NCBI RefSeq assembly: GCF_900156165.1
Contig: NZ_FTMY01000001.1
Location: 1-64,000 of the forward strand
DNA length: 64,000 bases
Direction: 5' to 3'
DNA from: Pseudacidovorax sp. RU35E
GTDB taxonomy: Bacteria > Pseudomonadota > Gammaproteobacteria > Burkholderiales > Burkholderiaceae_C
The notes under the pieces: model-generated
The model's input: only the letters and a program-made list of their open reading frames with translations
What the model was told of the DNA's origin: nothing
Database searches by the model: none
In this document: in pieces, positions 1 to 9,455 of the stretch
Layout: each line of letters starts with the position of its first letter
Numbering within the stretch: position 1 is the stretch's first letter
Translations under genes and position numbers: made by a program

Positions 1-44
1 ATGATAGTGCGGACTCCCGTGTGAAAGTAGGTCATCGTCAGGCT
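1..44 (+). rRNA. rrf: 5S rRNA, 3' end (partial)
   Basis: The first 44 bases match the 3' third of bacterial 5S rRNA: the segment around GTGTGAAAGTAGGTCATCGT followed by the closing CAGGCT. The gene starts before the window. A strong terminator follows directly, so this is the end of an rRNA operon. The assignment rests on sequence memory of betaproteobacterial 5S; only the last part is visible. Confidence 0.85.
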
Positions 45-56
45 CTTACAGCCCTC

Positions 57-95
57 AAAAAGCCCCTCAGCCCTCGCTGCGGGGCTTTTTGTTTT
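57..95 (+). terminator. Rho-independent terminator of the rRNA operon
   Basis: An inverted repeat AAAAAGCCCC / GGGGCTTTTT with a 14-base loop is followed by further T residues, 13 bases after the 5S end. Confidence 0.85.
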
Positions 96-339
96 GCACC
101 GACGATGATGCAGTTCCACCCCCAGCTGGACCTCGTCTCTGGCAAATCTGCAGAGCCGAGCGGGCCACGCAATAGGCGGCGACTATTTACAGCTATGACC
201 GGCGCAACAACACCGAAACGGGGAGTGCCGGACGCCCTCGGCTCGAGTGGGCACGATGACTGCTAATTCCGTGCAGCGGTAGCGCCGATCAGTGCCATCG
301 CTCGACGCAGTTCCGTAACGTCGCCGCGTTACGGTCGAC
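96..339. other. Intergenic region without recognisable feature
   Basis: This stretch lies between the rRNA terminator and the 3' end of the convergent gspE-like gene. Short open frames exist on both strands, but none has a plausible start or recognisable product. Confidence 0.5.
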
Positions 340-2718
340 TCAACTGTTGCTAGTCGCCCGTACTTCTTCGATCGTGGTCTGACCGGAAAGCACTTTCTCA
401 ATGCCGTCCTGGCGAAGCGTGCGCATTTCCTGTTGGACGGCCGTCGCCAGAAGCGCCTCGACCCGTGCGCCGCCTTGGATCAACTCGCGCAGCTCGCGCG
501 AGATCACCATCAGTTCATGCAACCCGACACGGCCCTTGAATCCCGTTTTTTCGCAGACCGGACAGCCTGGACTGTGGTGGAACTGAAGCTGACCCTCCAC
601 GCCGTAGCGTTCGGTCCACCGCTCCAGAAGGGTGTTCCGGTCCTCGACCCCATGAGCGTTGCCATAGGCATGCAGGTAATCATCGGCCAACTCATCCACT
701 TCGGCTGAGGTCGCGGGACGGCTGGTCTTGCAGGCAGGACAAAGGCGGCGCACCAAGCGCTGGGCGAGCACCGCCAAAAGCGAATCGGCGAAGTTGAACG
801 GGTCCATTCCCATGTCGAGCAGCCGCGTCACGGTCTCAGGCGCGCTGTTGGTGTGGAGCGTGGAAAGCACCAAGTGGCCGGTCAGAGAAGCCTCGATGGA
901 CACCCGGGCTGTTTCTTCGTCACGGATTTCGCCCACCATGATCACGTCGGGATCGGCGCGCAAGAAGGCGCGCAGTGCGCGGGCGAACGTCCAGTCGATG
1001 CGGGCGTTGACCTGCACTTGACGCAATCCTGTCTGGGTGATTTCGATCGGGTCCTCCGCCGTCCAAATCTTGCGTTCTGGTGTGTTGATGTGGCTCAGCG
1101 CAGAGTGCAGTGTCGTGGTCTTGCCCGAGCCCGTCGGGCCGACGCACAGGACCATGCCGTAGGGGCGTTCGATGGCGGAGCGCAGCCGCTGATAGTTGTT
1201 GTCCGTCAGCCCGAGCTTGTCCAGGGGCAGCGGCTTGGCCGAGGCCAGAATCCGCATGACGACGTCCTCAAGACCATTGTTGGTCGGGATCGTGGCAACG
1301 CGCAGTTCGAGGCGGTGCTTCGGCGAGAAGCGCGCGAAATTGATCTTGCCGTCCTGAGGCTTGCGGCGCTCGCTGATGTCCAAGTCGGCCATGATCTTGA
1401 TGCGCGCGATCACGGCGTTGCGGTAGTTGTGGGGCAACTCCAGGTAGGTCCGCAGCAGGCCATCCTTGCGGAAGCGGATGCGGATCTTCTCCTTCCCAGG
1501 ATAGCTTTCCACGTGGATGTCGGACACGCCGCCCGTGAAGGCTTCCAGGATCATGCGGTTGATCATCCGCACCAGCGAGTTGTCCGACTGTTCGATGGGC
1601 CGGTCATCGTCCGATTCGATGCCGCGCTGGTTTTCCTTCTCGAGCGATTCGAGCAGGCTGCTGGTATCTGCCGTCTCGAGTTCCAATGCCTGGTCCTGGG
1701 AAGGCGCAGGCTTGGCCTCCGACGCCGCGCCTATCTTGTCGTAGGCGGCGAACACGCAAGCTTCGAAGTCGTCGCACTGTCCGAGGACCGGTGCGATCTT
1801 CATCTGAGCGATGAATTCGGCCTCGTCCAACGCGCCGTGACGGTTGGCGGGATCGTCCATCGCCACCACCAGGCGACCGTCGGCAACGATGAGGGGAAGC
1901 AGCTGCAGCCGCCGAGCCACTGCATGGTTCAGCCGCGCCAGCGCATCCGGTTCTGCGACGAACGCCTGCAGATCCACCACCGGATAACCCATCTTGCGGG
2001 TGAGCGCCACTTTGAGATCGGAGGCGGACACGGCCCCCATGCGCACAAGCAGCTCGCCCAGGGGCAGACCGTTGTCCATCTGCTTCTGGGCGGCGAGGGC
2101 CTCGTTCAGCTGCTCGTCGTTGATCATGCCCAGGGACATCAGCGCTTCGCCGATGCGCACGATGGGCGCGCTGGCCTGCCGCTGAAGGGCCTGCAGCAGT
2201 TCGCTGCGGCGGGTCGCGACCTTGGACAGCGCGCCCCCACCCGCAGACGCATCGGTGTCGATGCGCTCGTAGGCCGAGTGGGGCACGAACAGGCGGCGCA
2301 CATGGCCTTCTTCGTCCCCGGGAAACAGGAAGACGCCGAACGGCGTCTGGACATGGCCAGCACTTCTGCCGCTCAGTTCGCCAGTGTCCCCCTTCCAGAC
2401 GATGCGGTAGTCGCTCCACTCCACGAGCGTGTCGTCCAAGGGCCGAAGCGGATCAAGCAGCAGCAGTGATCGGAACTGGTCAAAGCGCAATGGCACGGGG
2501 GCGCGTGTACGCAGCAGATGGATGTGGACCGACTGCGCCGACGGCGAGAACAGGTTCATCACCCCTTCGCCATGGCGGCCGGAAAGGTTGCTGATCTCGC
2601 AACGGATCGTGCTGGTATTGGGCGGCCGGAAATGCCCGATGGGCGGCAGTGGCCAGACGAAAGAGTCTGCGGCTTCGGTATCGGTTGCGGGGGAGGGAGG
2701 CAGGGTTGGATTCGACAT
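340..2718 (-). CDS. GspE/PulE/PilB-family secretion or pilus ATPase
   Basis: Predicted hexameric ATPase that powers a type II secretion system or type IV pilus from the cytoplasmic face of the inner membrane. The 792-residue protein has an N-terminal part of about 170 residues that I do not recognise, then an MshEN-type domain (about 185-330) and the ATPase core. Visible motifs are Walker A GPTGSGKTTT (527-536), the Walker B region ending GEIRD (596-600), the His box TLHTN (620-624) and two CxxC pairs (C660/C663, C719/C722) for zinc. It starts 7 bases after the ppk2 stop, so the two may be co-transcribed. No other secretion or pilus gene lies nearby, so this is an orphan and its partner machine is unknown. 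Confidence 0.85.
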   Translation of the reverse strand: MSNPTLPPSPATDTEAADSFVWPLPPIGHFRPPNTSTIRCEISNLSGRHGEGVMNLFSPSAQSVHIHLLRTRAPVPLRFDQFRSLLLLDPLRPLDDTLVEWSDYRIVWKGDTGELSGRSAGHVQTPFGVFLFPGDEEGHVRRLFVPHSAYERIDTDASAGGGALSKVATRRSELLQALQRQASAPIVRIGEALMSLGMINDEQLNEALAAQKQMDNGLPLGELLVRMGAVSASDLKVALTRKMGYPVVDLQAFVAEPDALARLNHAVARRLQLLPLIVADGRLVVAMDDPANRHGALDEAEFIAQMKIAPVLGQCDDFEACVFAAYDKIGAASEAKPAPSQDQALELETADTSSLLESLEKENQRGIESDDDRPIEQSDNSLVRMINRMILEAFTGGVSDIHVESYPGKEKIRIRFRKDGLLRTYLELPHNYRNAVIARIKIMADLDISERRKPQDGKINFARFSPKHRLELRVATIPTNNGLEDVVMRILASAKPLPLDKLGLTDNNYQRLRSAIERPYGMVLCVGPTGSGKTTTLHSALSHINTPERKIWTAEDPIEITQTGLRQVQVNARIDWTFARALRAFLRADPDVIMVGEIRDEETARVSIEASLTGHLVLSTLHTNSAPETVTRLLDMGMDPFNFADSLLAVLAQRLVRRLCPACKTSRPATSAEVDELADDYLHAYGNAHGVEDRNTLLERWTERYGVEGQLQFHHSPGCPVCEKTGFKGRVGLHELMVISRELRELIQGGARVEALLATAVQQEMRTLRQDGIEKVLSGQTTIEEVRATSNS

Positions 2719-2725
2719 GAACGAG

Positions 2726-3538
2726 TCACTCGACCTTCAGGCCGGAATAGGCCGGGTTGGCAGGAGCAAGGCTGATTTTCATGTCTCGCAGAACTTTGAT
2801 GAGCAGACGGGCAATCATCAGATTGCGATGGTCCTTGTGGTTGGCGGGCACGATGTACCAGGGCGCATGCGCGGTGGAGGTGGCCGCGATGGCGGCTTCG
2901 TACGCTTGCTGGTAGGCGCCCCACTTCTGGCGCGTGGCAAGGTCGCCCATGCTGAACTTCCAGTGTTTGCCCGGATCGTCCAGACGCGCCTGCAGGCGTT
3001 TGCGTTGTTCGTCCTTGTCGATGTGCAGCATGCACTTGATCAGCACGGTGCCCGTCTCGGCCAGCAGGCGCTCGAAGTCGTTGATCTGCGCATAGCGGCG
3101 GCGCAGTTCGGCCTTGCCGATCCAGCCTTCGACCCATGGTACGAGCACGTCCTCATAGTGGCTGCGGTTCCACACGGCGATCTCGCCGGCGCGTGGCACG
3201 ACCGCATGACAGCGCCACAGGAAATCGCGCGCCCGTTCCTCGTCGGTCGGAGCCTTGAAGGCAGCGACCCGGACCCCCAATGGCGACGTGCGCGAGAAGA
3301 CCCAGCGAATGGTGCCGTCCTTGCCGCTGGTGTCGGTGCCTTGCAGCACCAGCAGCAGCTTGCGGCGGCCTTCCGCATGAAGCAGGTTCTGCCAATGGTC
3401 GAGTTCGTCGGCCAATGCCTCCAGGGACTCACGCTGGTGATGTTCCTGTGTGGGAAGAAAGGGCGTCTCTCCAGGATCGAAGTCGGCCAGACGAAAAGAT
3501 GCGTCAGGCGTGATGCGATAGTGCTTGAGCCGGGTCAT
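2726..3538 (-). CDS. ppk2: Polyphosphate kinase 2, class III type
   Basis: Transfers phosphate from polyphosphate to nucleotides; class III members use both AMP and ADP. The 270-residue protein is a single PPK2 domain. The P-loop GTDTSGKDGT is at 67-76, the lid-type motif NRSHYEDVLV follows at about 124, and the C-terminal half keeps KHWKFSMGD and APWYIVPANHK. The NRSHYEDV wording and the whole-length pattern resemble the Meiothermus class III enzymes rather than the short class I enzymes. It lies immediately upstream of the gspE-like gene. The window also carries ppk1 and ppx about 46 kb away. Nucleotide preference is inferred from motif style only. Confidence 0.85.
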   Translation of the reverse strand: MTRLKHYRITPDASFRLADFDPGETPFLPTQEHHQRESLEALADELDHWQNLLHAEGRRKLLLVLQGTDTSGKDGTIRWVFSRTSPLGVRVAAFKAPTDEERARDFLWRCHAVVPRAGEIAVWNRSHYEDVLVPWVEGWIGKAELRRRYAQINDFERLLAETGTVLIKCMLHIDKDEQRKRLQARLDDPGKHWKFSMGDLATRQKWGAYQQAYEAAIAATSTAHAPWYIVPANHKDHRNLMIARLLIKVLRDMKISLAPANPAYSGLKVE

Positions 3539-3562
3539 CCGCCGAGCCTAACGCATGGCCGG

Positions 3563-3994
3563 TCAGTGGCTAGCGACATCGTCATCCACCGACGCGCTCC
3601 ATCGATCACCCCAGCCGTCGTGACGTGCAGTATCGAGATGCCGTCGATCCCGCTTGGTGGGGCGGCCCTGGACGATCGCATGTGCCGGTTCACGAGCCAG
3701 CCTGCGCTGTTCGCGCGCGGCTGCCTGGGAGGCGATGCTCTCCGGGGTTTCTTCGTACAGGAGCTGCGCCACAGGCGCGGGCCCGCGCTGCATCGACATG
3801 CCGCGCACGCGCACGGTGCGGCTGTCAGGGCCCAGGCGCAACTGGACAAGGTCGCCCACCTTGACCTCGCGCGCGGGCTTGACGACATCCCCGTTGACCT
3901 GGACACGGTGCCGGTCGATCTCGTCCGCGGCCAGGGAGCGGGTCTTGTAGAAGCGGGCGGCCCATAGCCACTTGTCGATGCGCATGCGCTCCAT
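3563..3994 (-). CDS. hslR: RNA-binding heat-shock protein Hsp15 (S4 domain)
   Basis: Hsp15 binds stalled 50S subunits carrying nascent peptidyl-tRNA and helps recycle them. The S4 domain fills the N-terminal half, beginning RIDKWLWAARFYKTRSLA, with VQVNGDVVKPAREVKVGDLVQL as the second strand region. The C-terminal tail is basic (REQRRLAREP), as in E. coli Hsp15 of 133 residues; here 143. It sits between ppk2 and tctE on the same strand, with a 24-base gap to ppk2. A second possible start lies 9 bases further in (MRIDKW). Confidence 0.85.
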   Translation of the reverse strand: MERMRIDKWLWAARFYKTRSLAADEIDRHRVQVNGDVVKPAREVKVGDLVQLRLGPDSRTVRVRGMSMQRGPAPVAQLLYEETPESIASQAAAREQRRLAREPAHAIVQGRPTKRDRRHLDTARHDGWGDRWSASVDDDVASH

Positions 3995-4046
3995 GGATGT
4001 CGCGGGAATGAAGGGGTTTCAAGCAAACAGCGGCGATCCGCTGCTG

Positions 4047-5477
4047 TCAATCGGACGCGGTCTGATTCGCGGCCTGCAAGCGGACGCGGGCATCGAGCCC
4101 TGTCACGCGGCCGTCGGCATCGGTCCGATTGTCCAGGTGGATGGTGCCGCCCAGGGTCTGCACGATCTCCCGGCAAATGGCCAGCCCAAGGCCGGAGCCG
4201 CGGGCCGTGTCGCCGGCCGCGAACGGGGCGAACAGCCGTTGCCGAAGCTCGGGGCCAATGCCGGGGCCCGCATCGCGCACGCGCAGGATCACGCCATCCG
4301 GCTCGTCAAACGTGACGTGGACCGACAACAGGCCTCCGCGCGGACTGTGGCGGATCGCGTTGTGCAACAGGTTGCGGCTGAGCTCGAGCAGCATCCAGGC
4401 GTGGGCCTCGACCTTCGCCGGGATGGCGTCCAGCTCGAAGTCCAGTGCTTTGTCGGCGATCAGCGGAGACACGTCCAGCGCGACCTGTCGCACCATTTCT
4501 GCCAGATCCAGCTGCTGCAACTCCGGCCGTTGCCTCAACTGCTCGATCTTGGCGAGGGCAAGCATCTGGTTGGCCAGTTGCGTGGCGCGGTCGACCGTGG
4601 CATCGATCTCCCGCAACGCCTGCGCTGCGGGCACGTCGCCGCGCTGCGCGGACTGCACCTGCGCCTTGAGTACCGCCAGCGGGGTGCGCAACTGATGTGC
4701 CGCATCTCGTACGAAGCGCTTCTGATGGTCGAGCAGGCCGCGCAGCCGAGCCATCACGGCCGTGGTGGCGTCCACCAACGGGCGCAGCTCGCGCGGCGCA
4801 TCCGGCGCGTCGATGGGAGACAGGTCGTCCGGCGCCCGTTGCGCGATGGCCTCGCCCAGGCGGCGCACCGGCCGGGTCGCTTGCTGGACGACGAAGACGG
4901 TGACGCTGGCCACCACCGCCACCAGCAGCAGCTGCCGCCACAGCATGTCCACCAGCAGACGTCGTGCGAGCGCTTCGCGCAGTTCCAGCGTTTCCGCCAC
5001 CTGGACGACGGCCATGCCCAGACCGCGCGCGCTGGCCACGGGCTGCAGCAGCACGGCCATGCGAACCGGCTGGCCGCGGAATTCGGCGTCGTAGAAGTCC
5101 ACCAGGGCGGCGTAGGGCGGCTTGGCGGGCAGCCTGCCGTGCCACAGCGGCAGCTCCGCAAAGCCGGAGATCATCTCGCCCTGCGTCGTGGAGACACGGT
5201 AATACATGCGGCTCTGCGCATCCGCCTCGAATGCCTCCAGCGCCGAGTAGGGCACCGTGGAGCGCAGCGAGGCCAACTGGTCGTAACCGTCGACATCGAG
5301 CTGCTCGCCGATGGTCTTGGCCGATGCGAGCAGCGTCCGGTCGTAGGCGGTCGTCGCCGCCGCCAGCGCCTGGCGGTACACGCTCACGCTGTTGATCAGG
5401 ATGAAGAGGACCACCGGCGCGAGCAGGCCGAGCAGCAGCCGAAAGCGCAGCGACCGCGACCTCATGCGGGCCATCAT
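4047..5477 (-). CDS. tctE: TctE-type sensor histidine kinase
   Basis: Inner-membrane sensor kinase of the tricarboxylate-responsive TctDE pair. In the 476-residue protein TM1 spans about 11-31, a periplasmic 2CSK_N-type sensor domain runs to about 180, and TM2 spans 182-200. The H box HQLRTPLAVL carries the phospho-acceptor H261, and the ATPase has N, G1 (RDAGPG) and G2 (GSGLGLAI) boxes. It follows tctD by 16 bases in one transcript. The divergent tctCBA genes are the expected target. The start at 5477 is one of several nearby methionines (5477, 5474, 5465). Confidence 0.85.
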   Translation of the reverse strand: MMARMRSRSLRFRLLLGLLAPVVLFILINSVSVYRQALAAATTAYDRTLLASAKTIGEQLDVDGYDQLASLRSTVPYSALEAFEADAQSRMYYRVSTTQGEMISGFAELPLWHGRLPAKPPYAALVDFYDAEFRGQPVRMAVLLQPVASARGLGMAVVQVAETLELREALARRLLVDMLWRQLLLVAVVASVTVFVVQQATRPVRRLGEAIAQRAPDDLSPIDAPDAPRELRPLVDATTAVMARLRGLLDHQKRFVRDAAHQLRTPLAVLKAQVQSAQRGDVPAAQALREIDATVDRATQLANQMLALAKIEQLRQRPELQQLDLAEMVRQVALDVSPLIADKALDFELDAIPAKVEAHAWMLLELSRNLLHNAIRHSPRGGLLSVHVTFDEPDGVILRVRDAGPGIGPELRQRLFAPFAAGDTARGSGLGLAICREIVQTLGGTIHLDNRTDADGRVTGLDARVRLQAANQTASD

Positions 5478-5493
5478 CGGCGGCGCGGCGGGA

Positions 5494-6177
5494 TCAAGCC
5501 GCGGGCTCCTCGCGCAACAGATAGCCCAGTCCGCGCAGCGTCATGAGGGCGCACCCGGTGCCCGACAGCTTCTTGCGCAGGCGGTACGCCACGACTTCGA
5601 TGGCTTCGTATTGCACCTGGGCCTCGCCAGGAAACACCAGCTCGAACAGCCGCTCCTTCGTGACGGCATGTCCGGGGCGCGCTGCCAAGGCGCGCAGCAG
5701 GGCGGCCTCGCGCGGCGTGAGCTCCAGCGCATCGCCGCGAAGGTAGAAGGCACCGCTGGCCGGCTCCAGGCGCAGGGCCCCGATCTCCACCGGCGCCACG
5801 ACAGCGGCGCTGTCGGCCGGCGAGCGTCGGCGCAGCGCGCGCAGCCGCGCCTCCAGTTCGTCCAGGTCGAAGGGCTTGGGCAGGTAGTCGTCTGCGCCAG
5901 CATTGAGGCCCAGGATGCGGTCGCCCACGGTGCCGCGCGCGGTGAGTACCAGAACGGGCGTGCGCAGCCCGCTCGCCCGTGCGCGGGTGAGCACCTCGAG
6001 CCCATCCATGCCCGGCAGACTGAGGTCCAAAGCCACCACGTCAGGATCCAGCGCCTGCCACTGCGCCAGGGCCTGCGCGCCATCGCCGCAGATGCGCACA
6101 TCGATCTGCCGGCGTCCCAGCGTGCGTTGCAGGGTGGACTGCATGGAGGGATCGTCTTCGACCAGCAGCAGCTTCAT
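5494..6177 (-). CDS. tctD: TctD-type response regulator (OmpR family)
   Basis: DNA-binding response regulator partner of TctE. The receiver domain has the acidic pocket VEDD at 6-9, phospho-acceptor D51 in VALDLSLPG and the switch lysine in PKPF. A winged-helix Trans_reg_C domain follows, ending in the typical TLRGLGYLL. The start at 6177 begins MKLLLVEDD directly at the receiver domain. Upstream in-frame sequence belongs to the opposite-strand intergenic region and tctC, so the longer open frame is not coding. The length of 227 residues is normal for the family. Confidence 0.9.
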   Translation of the reverse strand: MKLLLVEDDPSMQSTLQRTLGRRQIDVRICGDGAQALAQWQALDPDVVALDLSLPGMDGLEVLTRARASGLRTPVLVLTARGTVGDRILGLNAGADDYLPKPFDLDELEARLRALRRRSPADSAAVVAPVEIGALRLEPASGAFYLRGDALELTPREAALLRALAARPGHAVTKERLFELVFPGEAQVQYEAIEVVAYRLRKKLSGTGCALMTLRGLGYLLREEPAA

Positions 6178-6288
6178 CGGAAGGGTGGGCTTGGTGTTTA
6201 CCCCGAGTGGCGCGACAGCCAACTGACAGCGGGGCGGCGCATCATAAGCCGCACCAAAACACAGACCGGAAGCAAGAAGGAGACCCCC
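6178..6288. promoter_or_regulatory. Divergent tctDE / tctCBA control region
   Basis: These 111 bases separate the starts of tctD (minus) and tctC (plus) and must hold both promoters and the likely TctD binding site. A ribosome-binding site (AAGGAGA, about 6277-6283) precedes tctC. I could not assign -35 or -10 boxes with confidence. Confidence 0.5.
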
Positions 6289-7248
6289 ATGCGTAGAGAC
6301 GAGTTCCTCAAATCCCTGGCCGCCCTGGCCGCCGTGGGCGCATTGCCGATGTCCGCCCACGCGGCGACCAACATCAAGATGATGATCCCGGCCAACCCGG
6401 GCGGTGGCTGGGACACCACCGGCCGCGCCTTGGGCAAGGCCATGATCGACGCCAAGGCGGCTGATACGGTCAGCTACGACAACAAGGGCGGTGCCGCCGG
6501 CGCGCTGGGCCTGGCCCAGTTCGTCAACGGCTCCAAGGGCGACGGCAATGCGCTGATGGTGATGGGCGCCGTGATGCTGGGCGGCATCATCACCGGCAAG
6601 CCGCCGGTCAACCTGTCGCAGGCAACGCCCATCGCCCGCATCACCAGCGAATACAACGTGTTCGTGCTGCCGGCCAATTCGCCCTTCAAGACCATGGCCG
6701 ACGTGGTCGCCCAGCTCAAGAAAGACCCGGGCAGCGTCAAGTGGGGCGGCGGTTCGCGCGGCTCCACCGAGCACATCGCCGCCGCCATGATTGCCCAGAA
6801 GGTGGGCGTCGACCCGTCCAAGATCAACTACGTCGCCTTCCGCGGGGGCGGCGAGGCCACCGCGGCCATCCTCGGCGGCAACGTCACCATCGGCGGCAGC
6901 GGCTACAGCGAGTTCGCGCCCTATATCGCCGACGGCAAGATGAAGCCCGTGGCGGTCACGTCGGCGCAGCGCCTGCAGAGCGTCAACGTGCCGACGCTCA
7001 AGGAGCTGGGCATCGACGTCGAGATCGGCAATTGGCGCGGGGTGTATGGCGCGCCCGGCATCTCGGAAGAGCAGCGCAAGGCGCTGACCGAGCGCGTGCT
7101 GACGGCCGTCAAGAGCGCGTCCTGGGCCGAAGCCCTCAAGAAGAACGACTGGACGCCCGCCGTGCTCACCGGCCCGGCATATGACAAGTTCGTCGACGAC
7201 GAATTCGCCAGCCTGCGCGCCATCATGACGCGCTCCGGCATGGTCTGA
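6289..7248 (+). CDS. tctC: Tricarboxylate-binding protein TctC (Bug family)
   Basis: Periplasmic binding protein that feeds citrate-like acids to the TctAB permease. The 319-residue precursor has a signal peptide of about 25 residues ending SAHAA. The mature protein begins TNIKMMIPANPGGGWD, the pattern of the Bug/TctC ligand site. The loop SYDNKGGAAGA and the segment GGSRGSTEH are also typical. The start is set by a ribosome-binding site 6-12 bases upstream; the longer open frame runs through the control region and antisense to tctD. First gene of tctCBA. Confidence 0.9.
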   Translation: MRRDEFLKSLAALAAVGALPMSAHAATNIKMMIPANPGGGWDTTGRALGKAMIDAKAADTVSYDNKGGAAGALGLAQFVNGSKGDGNALMVMGAVMLGGIITGKPPVNLSQATPIARITSEYNVFVLPANSPFKTMADVVAQLKKDPGSVKWGGGSRGSTEHIAAAMIAQKVGVDPSKINYVAFRGGGEATAAILGGNVTIGGSGYSEFAPYIADGKMKPVAVTSAQRLQSVNVPTLKELGIDVEIGNWRGVYGAPGISEEQRKALTERVLTAVKSASWAEALKKNDWTPAVLTGPAYDKFVDDEFASLRAIMTRSGMV

Positions 7249-7319
7249 ACGCACTTCCGGAGCGCCCCGCGCCGCCGCACCGCCCCTCGGTGCCGCGGCG
7301 CGGCCGCATGGAGACCCGC

Positions 7320-7862
7320 ATGATCGCTTCTTCCCCTTCCTCGCCGGACGCGCCCGCGCGCGCCAACACGATGCAGACCCTGGTGGGCCTGGGTGTCGTG
7401 CTCGTCGGCCTGGCCATGGCCTTCGGTGCCATCGGCATTTCATCCGAGGCCGGCTACGGCGGCGTCGGCCCCAACTTCCTCCCCTGGCTGGTGGCCGTCG
7501 GCCTGACCGCCTGCGGCGTCTGGATCACCTGGGAAGCGCGCACCGGCGGCTTCCGGGCGATGGACGAGGGCGATGGTCCGGCCGAGCCGGCCAACTGGCC
7601 CGGCTTCGTCTGGCTGTCGGCCGGTCTGCTGCTCAACGCCGCGCTCATTGAGCACCTCGGCTTCATCCTCAGCTGCGGCCTGTGCTATCTGCTCGCGGTG
7701 CAGGGCCTGCGCCGCGCCAGCGGCCAGCCGGCGGCGGGCAAGGCGCGCACCTGGGCCATCGATCTGGCCACTGGGCTCGCCATCGCGGCGCCCGTGTACT
7801 GGATGTTCACGCAATTCCTGGCGATCAACCTGCCGGGCCTCACCACCACGGGCTGGATCTGA
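7320..7862 (+). CDS. tctB: Small permease subunit TctB
   Basis: Small four-helix membrane subunit of the tripartite tricarboxylate transporter. About 180 residues with hydrophobic segments near 17-37, 48-65, 88-120 and 138-165. The start at 7320 has GGAGA five bases upstream. An ATG at 7308 and one at 7290 are also in frame but lack such a site. It sits between tctC (71-base gap) and tctA (2-base gap), the standard order. Confidence 0.85.
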   Translation: MIASSPSSPDAPARANTMQTLVGLGVVLVGLAMAFGAIGISSEAGYGGVGPNFLPWLVAVGLTACGVWITWEARTGGFRAMDEGDGPAEPANWPGFVWLSAGLLLNAALIEHLGFILSCGLCYLLAVQGLRRASGQPAAGKARTWAIDLATGLAIAAPVYWMFTQFLAINLPGLTTTGWI

Positions 7863-7864
7863 CC

Positions 7865-9379
7865 ATGGACATCTTTGGCGCCCTGTTGCAGGGCTTCGCG
7901 CAGGCCATCACGGTCAGCAATCTTCTGTGGTGCCTGGTGGGCTGCGCCCTGGGCACGGCCGTGGGCGTACTGCCCGGCATCGGCCCCGCGGTGGCGGTGG
8001 CGATGCTGCTGCCGATCACCGGCAAGGTCGACGTCACGGCCTCGATGATCTTCTTCGCCGGCATCTACTACGGCGCGATGTACGGCGGCTCGACCACCTC
8101 GATCCTGCTCAACACGCCGGGCGAGACGGCCAGCATGGTCACGGCCATGGAAGGCAACAAGATGGCCAAGAGCGGTCGCGCCGGCGCGGCGCTGGCCACC
8201 TCGGCCATCGGCTCCTTCGTGGCGGGCACCATCGCCACCATCGTGGTCACGCTGTTCGCGCCCTACGTGGCCGAGTTCGCGGTCAAGCTCGGTCCGCCCG
8301 AGTACTTCATGCTGATGCTGCTGGCCTTCACCACCGTCAGCGCGGTGCTGGGCAAGAGCACGCTGCGCGGCATGACGGCGCTGCTGATCGGCCTGGCCGT
8401 GGGCTGCATCGGCCTGGACCAGATCTCGGGCCAGGGCCGCTACACCGGCGGCATCCCGGAACTGCTGGACGGCATCGAGATCGTGCTGGTGGCGGTCGGC
8501 CTGTTCGCTGTTGCCGAGGTGATCTACGCCGTACTGTACGAAGGCCGCGTGGTCGAGACGCAGAACACCATGAGCCGGGTGCACATGAGCGCCCGCGATT
8601 GGAAGCGCTCGATCCCGGCCTGGCTGCGTGGCACCGCCATCGGCGCGCCCTTCGGCTGCATCCCGGCCGGCGGCACCGAGATCCCGACCTTCCTGAGCTA
8701 TGCCGCCGAGAAGAAGCTGACCAAGAATCCCGAGGACAAGGCGGAGTTCGGCACCACCGGCGCCATCGAGGGTGTGGCCGGCCCGGAGGCCGCCAACAAC
8801 GCCACGGTGACGGCGGCGCTGATCCCGCTGCTGACGCTGGGCATCCCCACGTCGAACACCACGGCCATCCTGCTGGGCGCCTTCCAGAACTACGGCATCC
8901 AGCCCGGTCCGCAGCTGTTCTCGACCTCAGCCGCGCTGGTGTGGGCGCTGATCGCTTCGCTCTACATCGGCAACATCATGTTGCTGGTGCTGAACCTGCC
9001 GATGGTGGGTCTGTGGGTCAAGCTGCTGAAGATCCCGAAGCCACAGCTCTATGCCGGCATCCTGATCTTTGCGACGGTGGGTGCGTACGGCATGCGCCAG
9101 AGCTCCTTCGACTTGGTCCTGCTCTACGCCATCGGCGTGATCGGCGTGCTGATGCGGCGCTTCGACTTCCCGACGGCGCCGGTGGTGGTCGGCATGATCC
9201 TGGGGCCTCTGGCCGAAGCGCAACTGCGCAACGCCATGTCCATCGGCGAGGGCAGCGCGGTGATTTTCCTGCAGCGGCCCATGTCCGTGGCGCTGATCGT
9301 GGTCGTCCTGGCCGTACTGGTGCTGCCGCGCGTGGCCAAGCGCCTCGCGGCCCGCAAGCTGCGCATGCAGGCGGTCTGA
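7865..9379 (+). CDS. tctA: Large permease subunit TctA
   Basis: Twelve-helix permease that takes up tricarboxylates with TctB and TctC, driven by ion symport in characterised members. The 504-residue protein carries the two signature glycine-rich loops, [12 protein letters not shown] near residue 38 and [20 protein letters not shown] near 65. Further pseudo-symmetric motifs ([37 protein letters not shown]) follow in the second half. It starts 2 bases after tctB and is the last gene of the operon; a terminator follows. Confidence 0.93.
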   Translation: MDIFGALLQGFAQAITVSNLLWCLVGCALGTAVGVLPGIGPAVAVAMLLPITGKVDVTASMIFFAGIYYGAMYGGSTTSILLNTPGETASMVTAMEGNKMAKSGRAGAALATSAIGSFVAGTIATIVVTLFAPYVAEFAVKLGPPEYFMLMLLAFTTVSAVLGKSTLRGMTALLIGLAVGCIGLDQISGQGRYTGGIPELLDGIEIVLVAVGLFAVAEVIYAVLYEGRVVETQNTMSRVHMSARDWKRSIPAWLRGTAIGAPFGCIPAGGTEIPTFLSYAAEKKLTKNPEDKAEFGTTGAIEGVAGPEAANNATVTAALIPLLTLGIPTSNTTAILLGAFQNYGIQPGPQLFSTSAALVWALIASLYIGNIMLLVLNLPMVGLWVKLLKIPKPQLYAGILIFATVGAYGMRQSSFDLVLLYAIGVIGVLMRRFDFPTAPVVVGMILGPLAEAQLRNAMSIGEGSAVIFLQRPMSVALIVVVLAVLVLPRVAKRLAARKLRMQAV

Positions 9380-9399
9380 CGCGCCGGCTTCGACAGCCT

Positions 9400-9434
9400 G
9401 GGCCCGCCACCGGCATCGGTAGCGGGCCTTTTTC
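9400..9434 (+). terminator. Terminator after tctCBA
   Basis: GGGCCCGC and GCGGGCCT form a hairpin with a loop of about 14 bases, followed by TTTTT, 20 bases after the tctA stop. Confidence 0.75.
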
Positions 9435-9455
9435 CGGGTGCCCGGGCAAAGGCCG

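Noticed and set aside
853-2469. Open frame of 538 codons on the plus strand opposite the gspE-like gene
   Set aside because: Mirror frame of a gene with clear ATPase motifs; His/Gln/Val-rich composition typical of antisense frames.
3972-5546. Open frame of 524 codons opposite tctE
   Set aside because: Antisense to a histidine kinase with all motifs in place.
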